A DNA stretch of 64,000 nucleotides from Larimichthys crocea. Its lineage: Eukaryota > Chordata > Actinopteri > Sciaenidae. Both the position numbers and the translations under genes were made by a program. How positions within the stretch are numbered: the stretch's first letter is position 1; each line of letters opens with the position of its first letter. This document shows, in pieces, positions 41,201-46,567 of the stretch. The notes beneath the pieces were generated by a model. It had not been told where the DNA came from. It worked only from the letters and a program-made list of their open reading frames with translations, and ran no database searches. The stretch covers positions 19,618,098 through 19,682,097 of the forward strand of contig NC_040016.1 in the NCBI RefSeq assembly GCF_000972845.2, given 5' to 3'.

Positions 41201-42743
41201 CCTGACTTTGTGTTGGTCTACGTGTTGCCATAGGTCAGCTGCTTTGTATGAACCAGTGAAATAAGAGTCTGTTGACAGTCTTTTTCTCATCTTGACCTTC
41301 TGATGAAATGTTTAATAGCCAGTTAATTAACTAGCTAATATAAGAAGTCGTTACACTGTTTATCTTTATGGATTATACTGATGCTGATTTGACAGTCGGA
41401 CTGTGGACATGTGACGTCCTTTATCGTGTCTAGTGATGTGTTAGAACTGTTAAATATGATAAGGTTGTCTGACGTTGACTGCAGGTTATATTAATGGTTC
41501 TGTGTTGATTACTGACGGTGGCTGATCAGGTTTATTATCACATAATCGTACTCAGTTTCTAACAGCAGTTTGCAGTAAATGGTTGATCCTCGTGTAGAAA
41601 TCTGATCACCTTTGTAATATCGGGGTTTGTTACAATCTAACATAGATGATGACTGTAAATGTAACAACAAGTGGAGTGACACATGTAGTTCAAGGTCTCT
41701 GTGCTGTTATTCTCTATATCAGCACTCATGGGGCACCTCTTGTCTAATCAGATTACTTCATGTCAGGACTAACTGTTGTATAATTATTCATATTTGACAT
41801 CTACGTGATGGATTGGTAATAATAATAATAATAAGTTTAATTTATAAAGCACTTTACATTTGAATGAAATCTCAAAGTGCTACAATACACACAAAGTATA
41901 TGCACACAAGCAACAGAAACAAATAAATCACAGCAAGGGAAATCATGTTGAATGTTGAATCATGTAGAATGTTTTGTTCATGGTTCCCAGGTGACAAGCC
42001 TGTGAGCGTTTAACTAGCGCCACCAGCAGGTTGATATCTTTGGTTTTCAGTCCAATTGCTGTCAAACTGCCATGAAATTTGGGATAGATATTAAAAGTAT
42101 GTAAAGAATAAACTTTAAATTCTTTGGTCATCCTCTGGTTTTCGTCTAGCACCACTGTCAGGCAAACAGTTTCAGAATTTGCCAGAAAAACTTTGGTTTA
42201 TGGCCAAACACTTGCAAAATTAACATGAACTTGTAACGTGTTGACATCCTAACATGATAAACTAAGATGATGAACCAGGTAAATATCACCTGCTTAACAT
42301 CAGCAGTGTTGTTGTTAATGTGCAATGCTTATATTGGCATGTAAGCTCAGTGTCTATCTCGGCCTTGGCCTTTTCTTTTTTTAATCTTCTCTTGTGAGTC
42401 CACCAACTTTAAGGAAGTACAATAGTGAATTGCTGGAGTGCTTTTCTACGGCTCCAATATGTTAAAGGTTTTTGTCTGGACTGTATTAGTACTACTTCTA
42501 GGATATAAAAACAGAAATTCTGTTCACAGGATTCACAACTTTTCATTCATTCAGCGAGCAAAAACATTTGTTTCTGTGCAAACAGGCAAAGATAATCTTT
42601 GAGAGCAGGAGATGGAAGAGCGACAATGATCAGAGAGTAAAGCAATTCACTTTTAGAAATCTCAGCTGGAGGAGTTGGAGGTGTGTTACCTGTTCTTGCA
42701 GTGAAGTCTGCAGGCGGAGCAGCAGCAGAAGGAGCAGCGGCAT
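159..42743 (-). CDS. stab1: stabilin-1, 5' 56 coding exons (partial gene)
   Basis: Large endocytic scavenger receptor (type I membrane protein) that takes up modified LDL, SPARC and apoptotic material in macrophages and sinusoidal endothelium. I joined 56 minus-strand exons. Every junction keeps frame, and all but one use GT-AG, giving 5,998 nt (1,999 codons plus one base) with no stop. Approximate layout in residues: signal peptide 1-18, Cys-rich/EGF 19-347, FAS1-1 348-487, FAS1-2 490-635, EGF 648-975, FAS1-3 975-1098, FAS1-4 1099-1255, EGF 1256-1580, FAS1-5 1580-1717, FAS1-6 1718-1865, then Cys-rich/EGF. The last FAS1, link domain, membrane helix and tail should lie left of position 159. 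The motif [14 protein letters not shown] at the end of FAS1-6 and nisch as upstream neighbour favour stab1 over stab2. The individual exon blocks are listed separately. Confidence 0.95.
1324..2657 (-). CDS. stab1: stab1 exons 50-53: FAS1 domain 6
   Basis: Exons: 2598-2657, 2228-2404, 2049-2138 and 1324-1470, all phase 0. They encode [12 protein letters not shown], then [17 protein letters not shown] (H1 motif with Trp in the PT position, as in stabilin-1), the helix [14 protein letters not shown], the strand [14 protein letters not shown], and the exit [18 protein letters not shown]. In this domain the FAS1 YH dipeptide is AH. The exit motif is the strongest single indicator of stabilin-1 rather than stabilin-2. 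Confidence 0.95.
2750..4889 (-). CDS. stab1: stab1 exons 46-49: FAS1 domain 5
   Basis: Exons: 4842-4889, 3954-4034, 3606-3752 and 2750-2881, all phase 0. The reading gives the entry helix [11 protein letters not shown], the H1 motif [10 protein letters not shown], the conserved helix [18 protein letters not shown] with an intact YH, and the end motif [14 protein letters not shown]. The exon 47 acceptor was chosen at 4035-4036 because the nearer AG breaks phase. A (GT)18 tract begins three bases past the exon 48 donor. This pairs directly with FAS1-6, as in other stabilins. Confidence 0.94.
3567..3602. repeat. (GT)18 microsatellite at the exon 48 donor
   Basis: Starts three bases past the GTAAC donor of stab1 exon 48. 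Confidence 0.95.
4985..12267 (-). CDS. stab1: stab1 exons 36-45: third EGF-like block
   Basis: Exons: 12214-12267, 11927-12040, 11395-11590, 11080-11175, 10893-10938, 9682-9761, 9477-9602, 5699-5772, 5352-5423 and 4985-5104. Exons 36-37 are the Cys-poor linker ([12 protein letters not shown], then [13 protein letters not shown]). Exon 38 has [13 protein letters not shown] and two laminin/EGF-type modules. Exons 39-45 add EGF modules ([58 protein letters not shown]). Exon 40 is only 46 nt. The exons between 10.89 and 11.59 kb are packed between five CA/TG tracts. Intron 42 (5773-9476) is the largest in the gene and is mostly LINE debris. Confidence 0.93.
6486..7010 (+). mobile_element. degenerate LINE reverse-transcriptase fragment (Rex1/CR1-like)
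   Basis: The plus-strand reading includes [19 protein letters not shown] and, in another frame near 6838-6900, [16 protein letters not shown], a familiar RT motif of fish Rex1-type LINEs. Frameshifts and an A12 run show decay. A matching C-terminal piece follows at 8030-8270. It lies in stab1 intron 42, antisense to the gene. Confidence 0.6.
7335..7500. repeat. dispersed repeat with GAGATAATTA/GAGATCTCGAG words
   Basis: AT-rich segment with GAGATAATTAATTCGAGATCTCGAG, preceded by TACGGAAGCC. Related words (GAGATCTCGAG, GATAACCGGATAATT, GGCTTCCGTA) recur at 44.6-45.1 kb in the intergenic region. No coding capacity. The repeat family was not identified. Confidence 0.4.
8030..8270 (+). mobile_element. 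degenerate LINE C-terminal fragment, probably same element as 6486-7010
   Basis: The ORF 8067-8267 contains [17 protein letters not shown], resembling the HSLFxLLPSGRRYR motif near the end of Rex1-type LINE proteins. The kilobase between it and the upstream RT fragment is decayed and holds other repeats. Confidence 0.5.
8262..8405 (+). repeat. fish dispersed repeat copy (GTGGGTGACGTCA family)
   Basis: Contains ACAACCTGTGGGTGACGTCA and then GTCCATTCTTTATAC. The same core occurs at 46512-46567, and its upstream part (CTTTGCTGATTTTTAGAT) recurs at 23243-23262. Part of it matches in reverse orientation near 12750. Unclassified interspersed repeat. Confidence 0.5.
8622..9440 (-). mobile_element. 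5'-truncated L2/Maui-like LINE (reverse transcriptase C-terminus and 3' tail)
   Basis: A 200-codon minus-strand ORF (8746-9348) carries the C-terminal RT block typical of fish L2-clade LINEs: [25 protein letters not shown] and [13 protein letters not shown]. Its 3' end (8640-8700) has the conserved tail GCGTCTGCTAAATG and then ATTACATT-like repeats at 8622-8655. The frame is broken near 9355, where related sequence continues in another frame to about 9440. It sits in stab1 intron 42 in the same orientation as the gene. It is not autonomous. Confidence 0.88.
10365..10520 (+). mobile_element. tRNA-derived SINE
   Basis: Has a pol III A box (TAGCTCACCTGGTAGAGCG, 10374-10392) and B box (GGTTCAATCC, 10421-10430), then a pyrimidine-rich CTCTCTCTCT body and an ACCATCAAATACAG-like tail. 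The tRNA cloverleaf is not complete, so this is a SINE head and not a tRNA gene. It lies in stab1 intron 40. Confidence 0.65.
10840..11382. repeat. cluster of five CA/TG microsatellites around stab1 exons 38-40
   Basis: Tracts at about 10840-10880, 10943-10974, 11042-11074, 11178-11225 and 11348-11382. They fill most of introns 38, 39 and 40 and come within about 5-15 bp of the splice sites. Confidence 0.9.
11643..11686. repeat. (AGT)n trinucleotide microsatellite
   Basis: About 14 units of AGT in stab1 intron 37, preceded by a short (ATT)n run. Confidence 0.95.
12735..13140. repeat. fish dispersed repeat copy, longer version
   Basis: Segment with CCATCTTGGCAGTCCAGCC, CACCCACCTGTCAATTAAAA, TGTACCAGGCTGTAAACATG and GCCAGCCTCAAGTGGACGTT in the order typical of a common teleost interspersed repeat. 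It shares the CCAGCC portion, inverted, with the copy at 8.3 kb. The rest of intron 35 (to 13463) is a degenerate ATCC/ATTC-rich tract at about 13300-13460. Confidence 0.5.
13464..15565 (-). CDS. stab1: stab1 exons 32-35: FAS1 domain 4
   Basis: Exons: 15464-15565, 15261-15365, 14151-14285 and 13464-13592, all phase 0. They carry [20 protein letters not shown], the H1 motif [13 protein letters not shown], the conserved YH helix ([11 protein letters not shown]), and then [20 protein letters not shown]. The acceptor of exon 32 is set by phase at 15566-15567; a closer AG would shift the frame. For exon 35 the GTAAGG donor (exon starting at 13464) is preferred over a weaker in-frame GTCAAC six bases away. 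Asn-X-Ser/Thr sequons such as NSS and NFT suggest glycosylation. Confidence 0.93.
14286..15260. other. stab1: stab1 intron 33, 975 bp
   Basis: Holds a 156-codon minus-strand open stretch (14520-14990) ending in [24 protein letters not shown]. It has no Cys/EGF or FAS1 pattern and no plausible splice sites joining it to the flanking exons, so I leave it as intronic, possibly an old repeat. Confidence 0.4.
15749..19181 (-). CDS. stab1: stab1 exons 27-31: EGF end and FAS1 domain 3
   Basis: Exons: 19086-19181, 18803-18850, 18569-18696, 16749-16860 and 15749-15826. Exon 27 closes an EGF module ([17 protein letters not shown]). Exon 28 is a 48-nt exon ([16 protein letters not shown]) typical of stabilin FAS1 entry. 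Exon 29 carries the H1 motif [13 protein letters not shown]. Exon 30 has the helix [19 protein letters not shown] and the strand [15 protein letters not shown]. Exon 31 gives the end motif NGYIHVID. The only non-zero phase is between exons 29 and 30 (phase 2). Intron 29 holds an L2-like LINE tail. Confidence 0.94.
16975..17410 (-). mobile_element. L2-like LINE 3' fragment
   Basis: The minus-strand reading includes [17 protein letters not shown], a common C-terminal block of fish L2-type LINEs. The plus-strand side has the TACATTTTATTTAAATAAAGTGC tail motif (16992-17014). It sits in stab1 intron 29 (16861-18568), sense to the gene. The remainder of the intron shows nothing recognisable. Confidence 0.6.
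19265..19930 (-). mobile_element. L1-like LINE fragment (RT YADD region)
   Basis: The minus-strand ORF contains [19 protein letters not shown], an FADD variant of the RT catalytic YADD, and then KVNPHKSQ. Downstream, in another frame, is [20 protein letters not shown]. This resembles L1-clade elements. It is broken into several frames and sits in stab1 intron 26, sense to the gene. Confidence 0.6.
20144..24066 (-). CDS. stab1: stab1 exons 19-26: second EGF-like block
   Basis: Exons: 24004-24066, 23431-23523, 21836-21922, 21597-21708, 21119-21305, 20780-20873, 20407-20565 and 20144-20239. Exons 19-20 form the linker after FAS1-2 with spaced Cys ([28 protein letters not shown]). Exon 21 gives [13 protein letters not shown], the same entry motif as in exon 3. 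Exons 22-26 give EGF modules with the calcium-free pattern CxxGYxGDGxxC. Phases are 0 for exons 19-21 and then 1, 2, 0, 0, 0. CA/TG microsatellites sit within tens of bases of exons 21, 22, 23 and 26. Confidence 0.94.
21750..21803. repeat. (CA)27 microsatellite between stab1 exons 21 and 22
   Basis: Longest pure dinucleotide run in the window. Shorter CA/TG runs are at 20112-20139, 21312-21341, 21930-21949, 26539-26581, 28176-28213, 33977-34011 and 43853-43886. Confidence 0.95.
22121..22330 (+). repeat. common teleost interspersed repeat
   Basis: Starts ATCCATTATCTGTAACCGCTTTCC, then has GGGTCACGGTGGGGCTGGAG, ACAACCATTCACGCTGACATTC and GAGGAGAACATGCCAGG, ending GACGGTGCTAAGCACTG. The order of these words is characteristic of a widespread unclassified fish repeat. 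Located in stab1 intron 20 (21923-23430). Confidence 0.6.
22401..23220. repeat. segment bounded by short direct repeats in stab1 intron 20
   Basis: The word TTTCTTGCTTAGAAACATG, followed by AGGATA, occurs at about 22410 and again at about 23192, roughly 785 bp apart in the same orientation. Between them at about 22905-22990 is a short acidic reading ([19 protein letters not shown]). It may be a decayed transposon or a tandem duplication; no transposase motif is seen. Confidence 0.35.
23221..23315 (+). repeat. partial copy of the 8.3-kb dispersed repeat
   Basis: Shares CTTTGCTGATTTTTAGAT and a degenerate GTGGCGTCAC(G)CACAC core with the copy at 8262-8405. It directly precedes exon 20 of stab1 on the low-coordinate side. 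Confidence 0.4.
24285..24530. repeat. degenerate AT-rich minisatellite (AACATTTAGATTTATATTT)n
   Basis: About 13 imperfect copies of an AACATTTAGATTTA(TATTT) unit of roughly 12-19 bp. Lies in stab1 intron 18 (24067-25688). The rest of that intron is AT-rich with no other feature. Confidence 0.85.
25689..27282 (-). CDS. stab1: stab1 exons 14-18: FAS1 domain 2
   Basis: Exons: 27211-27282, 26420-26533, 26279-26332, 25930-26010 and 25689-25847, all symmetrical phase 0. The reading runs [10 protein letters not shown], then [16 protein letters not shown] (H1 motif), [11 protein letters not shown] (the RHH version of the conserved FAS1 YH helix), [15 protein letters not shown], and [18 protein letters not shown] (H2 motif and domain exit). 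This is a complete fasciclin fold of about 145 residues. FAS1 domains bind other FAS1 domains, matrix proteins and lipids; in stabilins they alternate in pairs with EGF blocks. No frame break is seen. Confidence 0.95.
27751..35201 (-). CDS. stab1: stab1 exons 10-13: last N-terminal EGF end and FAS1 domain 1
   Basis: Exons: 35074-35201, 34644-34720, 31334-31456 and 27751-27888. Exon 10 closes an EGF module ([11 protein letters not shown]) and opens FAS1-1 with [10 protein letters not shown]. Exon 11 carries the FAS1 H1-type motif [10 protein letters not shown], exon 12 the helix [12 protein letters not shown], and exon 13 the H2-type end [10 protein letters not shown]. Exon 11 is read to the GTAGGT donor at 34643, because the GTCGTC donor four bases further on would break the frame. 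Exon 13 fits best with a GC donor (CAG followed by GCGAGT) at 27750; GT alternatives nearby are weak. Introns 11 and 12 exceed 3 kb each and hold mobile-element debris. Confidence 0.88.
28320..28803 (+). mobile_element. RTE/Rex3-like LINE 3' end with GATG tail
   Basis: In shifting frames the plus strand reads [13 protein letters not shown] and [19 protein letters not shown], then [12 protein letters not shown], matching the usual end of fish RTE-type proteins. It closes with GGATAAGTGGAAGAAAATGGATGAATGATGG, a short GATG-type tail. It is in stab1 intron 12, antisense to the gene, 1.3 kb from the TRIM pseudogene. Confidence 0.65.
30114..31035 (+). pseudogene. TRIM35/NF7-like (RING-coiled coil-PRY) pseudogene in stab1 intron 12
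   Basis: It runs antisense to stab1. ATG at 30114 opens 77 codons with an intact C3HC4 RING (CCPVCQEIF, then CSHSFCKDC, then CPCC) and stops at TGA 30345-30347, where related TRIM proteins continue into a B-box. The B-box is mostly missing; only a remnant similar to its end (around 30360-30405) is left. A coiled-coil segment is open from about 30450 to 30723 ([34 protein letters not shown]), then stops. The PRY start ([15 protein letters not shown]) follows at about 30739, with further breaks. No introns separate the parts, suggesting a retrocopy or an intronless family member that decayed. The RING alone could still be translated if transcribed. Confidence 0.75.
32250..33110 (-). mobile_element. 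degenerate L1-like LINE C-terminal fragment
   Basis: Minus-strand readings include [11 protein letters not shown] (near 32780), [23 protein letters not shown] (32660-32750) and [17 protein letters not shown] further down. They resemble the C-terminus of fish L1-clade ORF2. Frames are broken. Located in stab1 intron 11. Confidence 0.6.
33352..33579 (+). other. coding-like ORF of unknown identity in stab1 intron 11
   Basis: Plus-strand ORF, antisense to stab1. The second half is unusually protein-like: [20 protein letters not shown], then [22 protein letters not shown] and stop. It is Lys/Glu/Arg-rich and predicted helical. A pyrimidine-rich run ending TTCAG (about 33390-33403) precedes it, resembling an acceptor. 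I do not recognise the protein. It could be a retrocopied C-terminal exon, a nested gene's last exon, or chance. Confidence 0.3.
33932..33972 (+). repeat. left arm of a perfect 41-bp inverted repeat
   Basis: Identical to the reverse complement of 34771-34811. It is followed at 33977 by a (GT)n tract. The two arms enclose stab1 exon 11. Confidence 0.9.
34598..34635. repeat. (CAGA)n microsatellite next to stab1 exon 11
   Basis: About nine CAGA units, ending eight bases below the exon 11 donor. A second CAGA tract lies at 15417-15453 next to the donor of exon 32. Confidence 0.9.
34771..34811 (-). repeat. right arm of the 41-bp inverted repeat
   Basis: Reverse complement of 33932-33972 with no mismatch. 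It lies 50 bp upstream of stab1 exon 11 in transcript terms. Confidence 0.9.
35205..35248. repeat. (GA)22 tract forming the exon 10 polypyrimidine tract
   Basis: On the stab1 strand this is (CT)n running directly into the CAG acceptor of exon 10 at 35202-35203. Confidence 0.9.
35330..36300. repeat. degenerate GGTTCTAG/CTAGTTCT-rich repeat in stab1 intron 9
   Basis: Nearly a kilobase rich in variants of GGTTCTGG, TCTAGTTCT and TATCTAGACAGCAA. Phrases such as TGTATCTAGACAG recur at irregular 200-300 bp intervals. Similar text continues in introns 7 and 8 (36560-36610 and 36860-37210), so the repeat spans several introns around exons 8 and 9. Confidence 0.7.
36367..39305 (-). CDS. stab1: stab1 exons 2-9: N-terminal Cys-rich and EGF-like block
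   Basis: Exons in transcript order: 39172-39305, 38911-39026, 38081-38166, 37876-37945, 37689-37784, 37412-37525, 36623-36810 and 36367-36503. Junction phases run 0,2,1,0,1,1,1,0,2 without a break. Exon 2 encodes the juxta-signal Cys-rich segment ([18 protein letters not shown]), and exon 3 ends in the laminin/EGF-entry motif [10 protein letters not shown]. Exons 4-9 encode EGF-like modules with the six-Cys pattern, for example [18 protein letters not shown] and [18 protein letters not shown]. The order matches the N-terminus of stabilins. Intron 9 (35202-36366) is rich in a degenerate GGTTCTAG-type repeat, described separately. Confidence 0.93.
39670..39800 (-). mobile_element. tRNA-derived SINE remnant
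   Basis: On the minus strand: A-box-like TAGCTCACCTAGTGGAGT (complement of 39781-39798) and B-box-like GGTTCGATCTC (complement of 39732-39742). Same head type as the element at 10.4 kb. In stab1 intron 1. Confidence 0.6.
40784..41036. repeat. nested inverted repeats (foldback array) in stab1 intron 1
   Basis: A 48-bp arm (40791-40838) is repeated without mismatch as its reverse complement at 40897-40944. The 58-bp spacer contains further copies of the same units around a palindromic core GTGCTGTTATCCAGTATAACAGCAC (40871-40895). A third palindromic unit lies at 40959-40996 and another core at 40993-41017. The right end (CTTGAGTGTGATATCGCT) resembles an inverted copy of the left end (AGCGATATGACAGAGTG, 40758-40774). 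Family unknown. Confidence 0.85.
41815..41905 (+). repeat. LINE/SINE-type 3' tail remnant (AATAATAAT, TTATAAAGCACTTTACA)
   Basis: An (AAT)n run followed by TTTAATTTATAAAGCACTTTACAT, a common end motif of fish retroelements. The rest of intron 1 (39306-42689), apart from the SINE and the foldback array, shows nothing recognisable. Confidence 0.4.
42690..42743 (-). CDS. stab1: stab1 coding exon 1: start codon and signal peptide
   Basis: The ATG at 42743-42741 opens 18 codons reading [18 protein letters not shown] and then a GTAACA donor (phase 0). A short N-terminus followed by seven leucines is a typical hydrophobic signal-peptide core, and the next exon begins the mature Cys-rich region in frame. 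The exon is too short for a simple ORF scan. It lies 3.4 kb upstream of exon 2, a common distance for a signal-peptide exon. I saw no competing in-frame ATG before exon 2. The start is inferred from splice phase plus hydrophobicity; an additional upstream noncoding exon is possible. Confidence 0.8.
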
Positions 42744-43852
42744 GGCTCAAAGTGTCACATCCAGAGGGAAAAATAAACCACAAAGCCAGCGTCCTCTGCG
42801 GTCAGTAGAAAAAGTAGAAAATGTATTCTGAATCTCAAACACAACCTACTCTACTAACTACAGGAAGAAAAACACAGATAGCAACATCCTCTGTGCAGGA
42901 AAAAACAAAACTATTAGAAAACAATAGACTACAGCACAAATAGGTGTAGTAAATCTGAAAGCAACCTGCTGTTACTAGACATAGAAGCACTTAAAATATA
43001 TAAACTCAAAACTACAGGGTGAATCCAGGCAGTGTTGAGATTAACAGCTGTATTCTTTCCTATTTTTTTTACCCTGATGGCAACAATCCTCCCCCGTTAT
43101 GAAGAAAACTAACAAATTATAACTAACAGATTAACTCTCAGCTCTCGAGGCAGAGAAGCAACCACAGAGGCTGGAGCAACCGCTGGCGTCACGTCTTTTC
43201 CTCTCCAGCCTAGGAAGAGAAAGAAAAAAAAAAAACACACACACAACAACAGAAACTGGCACAGTAGGAACCTCCCAGCAGAGGTCATCTCCTCCTACTA
43301 CACCAATTGTAGTAGTAATGGCAGCAGTACAAGTGGTAGCGGCGTTAGTCCTGGCACAGGAGCGGTTGTAACAGCAGTTGTTTTCGTCAGTATACGGTAA
43401 CACACACCGCTTCCTCTCTGGACTACAGTACCTGTAGACCACTGACTGGGAGTTGGGACCCACCAAACAGTTAAGAGATAAGCAGAGAGGAAGAGGAAGA
43501 ATTCCAACTATGCAAAATTATGTTGGGAAACATGGGAGAGTTGTACTTCTTCAGGAAAAATAAACACTGTGTGTGAAGGGAACATCACTTTGGTTGATGT
43601 AGTCGGTGCCGAAGGGTGCAAGGCAAAAAGACTACAAAGTATTTGACCTCTCTCTCACACACAGCTAAAACTAATACAGTCCAATACATTAGCAGTACTG
43701 TATATGAGGTTAGAGATGTTTAACCACAGAGTCCATAAAGATGAATCACTGCCTCCCTAAAACCTGAACATCAACCGTCATGAAGGTATGATTTACTGCA
43801 ACATGCAGGTTGGAAATATCACAGATGTGCAAGAGCAATGTGTAAAACATAA

Positions 43853-43889
<37 letters not shown>

Positions 43890-45370
43890 TATGCATATGT
43901 GGAGAGATGGTGCCTTCCTCTCCAGCTGACGGGCCAAGTTCCTACAGATTAACACATCCAAATGTTCAGCGTGAGAAAGGTCTACAACAGTCGTACCCTG
44001 GTGGGAGTTTAAATCATTTAAAAAATAACAATACTACACGTTGAAACCCTTCAGTGTCTTCTTAATATGTAACAGAAGCAGGTACAGTAGCACTGTGAAG
44101 GAAATTTTTATTATTATGCAATTTTGTAGTTTTGTAATGTACAGTTGGGAAACTTTTTTTTTTTTTTTTTGTCATGTTGACCGGGTCACGTACTTTATTT
44201 TAAATTATGATTTTGCAGCTTCCAGATCAGTCCTGTGACACATGCTACTCAGCAGTTTGAGTCAATTAGTTTTATAATTTCTGTAACTGTCACTGCGAGT
44301 AATCGAGTAATCCGTCCTTCCAGTTTTGCAGAAGTTATTTTAGTCACAGCTCATTAACTGCACTTAATCACTCACTGAAACTGTTCTGAGAACTACTACA
44401 TAAATAAAGATATGGTATATCTTTGTAAGATAGATAAAACACTCACTGGAATCTCTCTTTGGCTTTCTCTTGAAGTTTTTTATTAAATTTATCATAACCC
44501 TGAATTATATGGAAGCTCAAAGCGATCCTGCATTCATACATTTCCTCTGTCCTCCTGTGAAAACACGGTGATTCATTTGTTTTCTGGAGATCTTGAGTTA
44601 TTTATGCAATTATGACGAAACAACAAACATTATCCTGAGATAACCGGATAATTTACACGAGATCTCGAGGTAACGAAACATTGTTTTCTTGAGATAATGC
44701 CGTAATTAACTGAATGATGTTTCCTGCAATAATTTAACATACTCGATTATCCTCAAAAGTTTCTTTATCTTGAATCATCTCAAGAAAACAGAGGAAATAA
44801 AATATAAGATTGCCTCGGGCTTCCTTAAAGGATAAACTACTCACTGGGCATATTTCTTGGGCTTACTCCTTTTAAGTTTTTATATTAAATTTATTACAGC
44901 CCTGCACACTACGGAAACATTTCATATCTAAATGATCCTGTTATTTCGGATTTGTTTGATGTCGACATGATGCCGTCATAAACGGCTCATTATCTTGAGA
45001 AAACAAATGAAATGAACTTGTTATCACAAGAAGGAAATAATGTATAACCGCTGGTGGCTTCCGTATGAATCCAGCTGGAGCTGCTGCAGATTATTGCTTG
45101 TTGTATTTTTACAATGTGACACATTTTCTGCTCATTTGTAACTTTTCTTTCCCCTTCAAGGTTTCGACAGCAGGTTGTCTGAGGACAGACTTTAGGATTC
45201 TTACTTTTCTTTGCATGCTCATGAACATGCCATTAAATAATCCATGAATAAATTAATATATTGCCAGAAAGTACGATATAAATAAATTATAAAATCTTCA
45301 GACATTCTGGCCTCAAACTTTGAGGTATGTCTGAAAAGAGAGAGAGAGATTGTGAGAAGTCCTCTCTCTT
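42744..45370. other. intergenic region upstream of stab1
   Basis: No gene supported. Immediately upstream of the ATG the minus strand reads TTTGTGGTTTATTTTTCC, with a RUNX-type TGTGGTTT and a weak TATA-like stretch. A (CA)n tract sits at 43853-43886. A repeat related to the one at 7.4 kb covers about 44600-45070 (GAGATCTCGAG, GATAATGCCGTAATTA, ending TGGCTTCCGTA). Confidence 0.5.
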
Positions 45371-45374
45371 CCTA

Positions 45375-45544
45375 ACAGGAAGTTTTAGCCGGATTTCCCC
45401 TCCTGGTCGTCCCAGAGGGGCGGTGTGTATTGGACCGCCCCGTCCGTCTGCTTCTTCGAACGAAAAGGAACAAATGCGAAAGTTTCTTTCCTGTTTTAAC
45501 TGAGTTTGACTTGAGGAACACATGACAGCCGCGGCGAGGTGAGT
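45375..45544. promoter_or_regulatory. promoter-like cluster of immune and general factor motifs
   Basis: About 2.6 kb upstream of the stab1 ATG. In 170 bp I see an ETS/PU.1-type ACAGGAAGT (45375-45383), a kappaB-type GGATTTCCCC (45391-45400), two inverted GC boxes GGGGCGGT/ACCGCCCC (45417-45424 and 45434-45441) around an ATTGG (reverse CCAAT, 45429-45433), and an IRF-like GAAAGTTTCTTTC (45478-45490). A good splice donor GAG/GTGAGT follows at 45539 on the plus strand. This could be a distal stab1 promoter or enhancer, or the promoter of an unannotated transcript. Motif calls are by eye. Confidence 0.3.
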
Positions 45545-45872
45545 CTGACCAGGAGGGTAAGAGGTCAAACTGAGCCGAGCAGACAGAACAATAGCAGGAA
45601 GCAGGCAGACACTGGGCTCTACAGCTGGACACGTTTCCCCCTGACACATTTCCCAACACAGTTTGGAGATTTTAACCAGCAACCTTCCAGCTCACCACCA
45701 TGTCCATGTTCAGCTAATTCTTCCTCCCCTCACATGATCACATCTTTCCCACAGTTTGTGCAGCATCTACTGCTGTCTGTGACTTCATGCTCAGTCACGC
45801 TGCCGTAAATCTAAATAAATCTAAAGTTATGGCTTTAAATATGCAATTTAATTACAAATCTTATGTTATGAC

Positions 45873-46442
45873 CAGAGATGTATAAAGTACTGGAGTAAAG
45901 GAGTGGAGTAGAAGTACAAGTGCTATATCAAAAAACTGACATGAGTAGAAGTTGAAGTGTTCTCTAAACACCATACTTAAGTAAAAGTACAAAAGTATTC
46001 AAAATGTTTTGTACTTAAATATTGCAAGTAGAAGTATGTAAAAAATTGCTACTCAAGTACTGAAAGTACAAGTACAAGTAAAAGTACAAGTACTGTTGTT
46101 TATATTATTTCGAGAGCGAGGGGGCGGGGGAGCAGGTGAGAGAGCACGCGCCTGGGTGAGTCAGGTGTATGAAGTACGGCGCACGAGCGAGGTTGATGTG
46201 TGAGACCGGGACTGTTGTGTTGTTTTTTTGGCGTGGTTACAGCCGACACTACAATAGTAACGAGTAACGATTCAGCACATGAAAAATGTATCGGAGTAAA
46301 AGTATTAAATTCATCAAAAATATGTAGTGCAGTAAAAGTAGAAGTTGGGGAAAAAAATAATACTCCAAAAAAGTACAGATACTGCATTTTAGTACTTAAG
46401 TACAGTACTTAAGTAGTTCCACTTCGTTACTATACATCTCTG
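45873..46442. mobile_element. hAT-type nonautonomous DNA transposon (MITE), 570 bp
   Basis: The two ends are inverted copies of CAGAGATGTATA. The element is flanked on both sides by the same 8-bp word GTTATGAC (45865-45872 and 46443-46450). An 8-bp target duplication with CAGAG-type termini is the signature of hAT elements. The interior is rich in AAGTAC/TTAAGTA words and encodes no transposase. It lies between stab1 and nisch and disrupts no exon. Confidence 0.85.
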
Positions 46443-46499
46443 GTTATGACACTGAGAACGTGTGATCGTTTTCACTTGGATTTTACTTTTTTCAATTTT

Positions 46500-46567
46500 A
46501 GAGGTCCACTAACAACCTGTGGGTGACGTCATGAATACTAGGTCCATGTTTTATACCGTCTATGATT
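46500..46567 (+). repeat. dispersed repeat copy (GTGGGTGACGTCA family)
   Basis: GGTCCACTAACAACCTGTGGGTGACGTCATGAATACTAGGTCCATG then TTTTATACCGTCTATG; same core as at 8345-8400. It lies about 60 bp to the right of the hAT element. Confidence 0.55.

Noticed and set aside
159..42743. Assignment to stabilin-2
   Set aside because: The FAS1-6 exit motif [14 protein letters not shown] and the adjacent nischarin gene match stabilin-1.
43131..43510. Minus-strand open reading with many Cys upstream of stab1 (NNCCYNRSCARTNAATTC)
   Set aside because: It starts only at non-ATG codons and runs through a poly-T/CT stretch. It is not joined to stab1 by usable splice sites, and the clear signal-peptide ATG lies downstream at 42743.
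45287..45682. 131-codon minus-strand ORF in the intergenic gap
   Set aside because: No recognisable domain and alternative frames are equally open. It overlaps GC-rich promoter-like DNA, which lacks stops by composition.
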